Positions 62,510 to 64,000 of a stretch of DNA of 64,000 bases are shown here, piece after piece. Made by a program: the position numbers and the translations under genes. This stretch comes from Lentisphaeria bacterium. Lineage in GTDB: Bacteria > Verrucomicrobiota > Lentisphaeria > Victivallales > Victivallaceae. Where the stretch lies: the NCBI GenBank assembly GCA_022768375.1, contig JALEMG010000033.1, positions 1 to 64,000 on the forward strand, in the 5' to 3' direction. Below the pieces are notes generated by a model, which saw only the letters and a program-made list of their open reading frames with translations, was not told where the DNA came from and did not search any database. Each line of letters opens with the position of its first letter. The stretch's first letter is position 1.

Positions 62510-62574
62510 TATGCGATTTTGGAAAAAAGATTGCGGGTGAGGAACCTCCTTTGTGATGACACCCCCCTGTCGGC

Positions 62575-62603
62575 AATATAATGTGACCGAAGGCCTTTGT
62601 CAA
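62575..62603 (-). promoter_or_regulatory. Near-perfect promoter facing the DUF262 gene
   Basis: On the minus strand, TTGACA (62603-62598), a 17-nt spacer and TATATT (62580-62575). The leader from here to the start codon is about 300 nt and holds the nested inverted repeat, plus a 5' GGGTG...CACCC hairpin. It is among the best promoters in the window. Confidence 0.75.
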
Positions 62604-62639
62604 GAGCGGCCGTCTGATTTTCCCGGCTTTCCGCCCGAT

Positions 62640-62808
62640 GTGCGGTTTTCTTTCAACGCGGCCGTCCGCCGTCCGCTTCCGCCGTTGTCATGACATGGCG
62701 GACAGGCGGTGCCGTCCTTTCTTTGGTCACTTCCTTCCGGGGGAAAGAACGTAACGCAGTTGCCTTTTCTTGTCTTACTTCTTTTCCTGCTGAAAAGAAG
62801 TAAGGCGG
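62640..62808 (-). repeat. Intergenic repeat, copy 3 (right module, inverted)
   Basis: On the minus strand this repeats the right module at 5109-5270: CTTACTTCTTTTC/GAAAAGAAGTAAG hairpin, GACAAGAAAAGG, a CTGCGTTAC segment, the CTGTCCGCCATG block and the GACGGCGGAAGCGG-like tail (about 130 bp). The first part overlaps the 3' end of the acyl-CoA synthetase gene, including its stop codon. Confidence 0.75.
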
Positions 62809-64000
62809 AGTTCGGTACGGCGGATTTTTCCGCTGGTGGTTTTCGGCAGGGCGGCGATGAACTCGACTTGCCGGGGATATTTGTAGGGCGCGGTGTGCGC
62901 CTTGACATAATCCTGGATCTCCTTTTTCAATTCATCGTTGCCGACGGTGTTTCTGGTAAGGACGATCCACGCTTTGATGACCTGACCGCGCACCGGGTCG
63001 GGAACGCCGGTCACGGCGCATTCCAGCACGTAAGGCAGTTCCATGATGACGCTTTCCACCTCAAACGGACCGATGCGGTAGCCGGAAGTTTTGATGACGT
63101 CATCGCTGCGGCCGACGTACCAGTAGTAGCCGTCCTCATCGCACCACGCGACATCGCCGGTGTGGTAGAACCCGTCATGCCATGCTTCCGCGGTCCGTTC
63201 GGGATCGTTGAGGTAACCGCAGAACAGGCCGGGGATCTCGCCGGTTTTGTCCGCCCGGATGCAGATTTCGCCGGTCTGCCCCGCCGGGACGGGGTTGCCG
63301 TCGGAATCCAGCAGGACCACCGGGTACTGCGGACTGGGCCGTCCCATGGAACCGGGGCGGGGGGCGGTGCCCACCAGATTGCCCAGCGACATGGTGGTCT
63401 CGGTCTGGCCGAAAGCCTCCATGATCTTGAGCCCGGTGACGTTGTAGAACTGCTGAAACACCTCGGGATTCAGTGCTTCGCCGGCGGTGGCCGCGTACTT
63501 GAGCGTCGAGAAGTCGTACTTGCCGAGGTCTTCCTTGATGAAGAAGCGGTACATGGTCGGCGGCGCGCAGAAAGTGGAAATGTTGTGCTTCTTGAACAGC
63601 GGCAGGATCTCGTCCGCGTGGAAGCGGTCGAAATCGAACACCAGCACCGACGCTTCGCAGAGCCACTGGCCGTAGTGCTTGCCCCACGAGGATTTGCCCC
63701 AGCCGGTGTCGGAGATGGTGAAGTGCAGTTCGCCGGGCTGGACATTGAGCCACCAGCGGGCGGTGATGATGTGACCCAGCGGGTAGGCGTAGTCGTGGAG
63801 GACCATTTTGGGGTAGCCGGAGGTGCCGCTGCTGAAGAACATCAGCATCGGATCGGTGACCTTGTGGTCCGCGGGCCGGGGAAACACTTTGTTGAAGTGT
63901 CCCAGTTGACCGTCGAAATCAAGCCAGTTCTCATGGGTGCCGTTGACGCAGAGTTTCAGTTCCACGCTGGGGCAGTGTTTCACCGCTTCGTTGACCGAAT
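62775..64000 (-). CDS. AMP-forming acyl-CoA synthetase, 5' end cut off
   Basis: The 3' 408 codons of an acyl-adenylate-forming enzyme; the reading frame runs off the window on the right. SSGTSGYPKM is the P-loop-like ATP site, AFGQTETTMSLGNLVG the family motif, and YVGRSDDVIKTSGYRIGPFEVE the hinge and C-terminal domain; KTTSGKIRRTELR contains the catalytic Lys. It resembles medium-chain or butyryl-CoA synthetases of the AcsM type. The last nine codons and the TAA lie in a repeat copy, so the original C terminus may have been altered. Confidence 0.9.
   Translation of the reverse strand, partial: SVNEAVKHCPSVELKLCVNGTHENWLDFDGQLGHFNKVFPRPADHKVTDPMLMFFSSGTSGYPKMVLHDYAYPLGHIITARWWLNVQPGELHFTISDTGWGKSSWGKHYGQWLCEASVLVFDFDRFHADEILPLFKKHNISTFCAPPTMYRFFIKEDLGKYDFSTLKYAATAGEALNPEVFQQFYNVTGLKIMEAFGQTETTMSLGNLVGTAPRPGSMGRPSPQYPVVLLDSDGNPVPAGQTGEICIRADKTGEIPGLFCGYLNDPERTAEAWHDGFYHTGDVAWCDEDGYYWYVGRSDDVIKTSGYRIGPFEVESVIMELPYVLECAVTGVPDPVRGQVIKAWIVLTRNTVGNDELKKEIQDYVKAHTAPYKYPRQVEFIAALPKTTSGKIRRTELRLTSFQQEKK

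Noticed and set aside
62250-62603. Coding frame of about 117 codons on the minus strand across the DUF262 leader
   Set aside because: It spans the inverted repeats, has poor codon use and no ribosome site at its start.
1-64000. tRNA, rRNA, CRISPR or phage genes
   Set aside because: No GTTCGAATC-type T-arm, regular spaced repeat or integrase/capsid pattern was found by reading; short RNA genes could still be missed.

Overview
This 64-kb window is GC-rich, densely coded chromosomal DNA from an anaerobic bacterium. The best guess is the Lentisphaerota/Victivallales branch of the PVC group. This is inference from a pseudopilin whose prepilin motif lacks the usual Gly, a Pkn1-like kinase, LacI/AraC-controlled sugar genes, rubrerythrin and a HydE-type radical SAM enzyme. 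No marker RNA gene is present to confirm it. I saw no tRNA, rRNA, CRISPR array, transposase or phage gene. Many promoters fit one pattern: TTGNNN, a 16-17 nt spacer, then TATATT or a close variant.

Layout. 1-670: no convincing gene. 0.67-4.9 kb: a LacI regulator divergent from a three-gene redox/sugar operon (MDR dehydrogenase, Gfo/Idh/MocA, quinone oxidoreductase-like). 5.4-7.05 kb (minus): rubrerythrin, a membrane-anchored protein and a pseudopilin. 7.3-11.05 kb (minus): two secreted CsgG/LpoB-like proteins, a TPR protein and a DUF4037 nucleotidyltransferase-like protein. 11.2-18.6 kb: a large glycosidase-like protein divergent from an AraC regulator, then an esterase and a tail-specific protease. 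18.6-28.9 kb: one nine-gene operon from a consensus promoter, mostly joined by 4-nt stop/start overlaps (RicT/PSP1, HELCH membrane protein, unknown, eukaryotic-type HisA, rhamnulokinase, YejA-like, YejE-like, HydE, glycosyltransferase). 28.9-40.1 kb: housekeeping genes (PTS EIIA, pyrE, secA, valS, LMW-PTP, lysS, murD, DUF3842). 40.1-40.95 kb: a strong promoter, a leader with twin hairpins, two small unknown genes and a terminator.

41.0-46.3 kb (minus): a redox island with a U32-like protein, three tandem paralogous QueG-like Fe-S proteins and a FAD oxidoreductase. 46.35-54.6 kb (minus): a six-gene operon with visible promoter and terminator, encoding a MotA/TolQ-like membrane protein, a membrane-anchored coiled-coil protein, a Ser/Thr kinase with a degenerate FGE-like tail, an ABC-F ATPase, a small secreted protein and an N-terminal-Cys amidotransferase-like protein. 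54.7-61.3 kb: glnS, a YiiX-like hydrolase and lipoprotein, fabH, hemolysin III, then a TPP riboswitch with thiC and an overlapping HAD phosphatase. 61.36-62.6 kb: a DUF262 protein behind a perfect promoter and a ~300-nt leader holding a nested inverted-repeat element. 62.77-64 kb: an AMP-forming acyl-CoA synthetase cut by the window edge.

The main unexplained signals are: the nested palindrome at 62348-62509; the twin identical-loop hairpins at 40172-40231; a modular interspersed hairpin repeat, one copy of which supplies the stop codon of a gene; a 19-bp promoter core shared by rubrerythrin and fabH; the six-gene kinase operon; and the Fe-S paralogue island.
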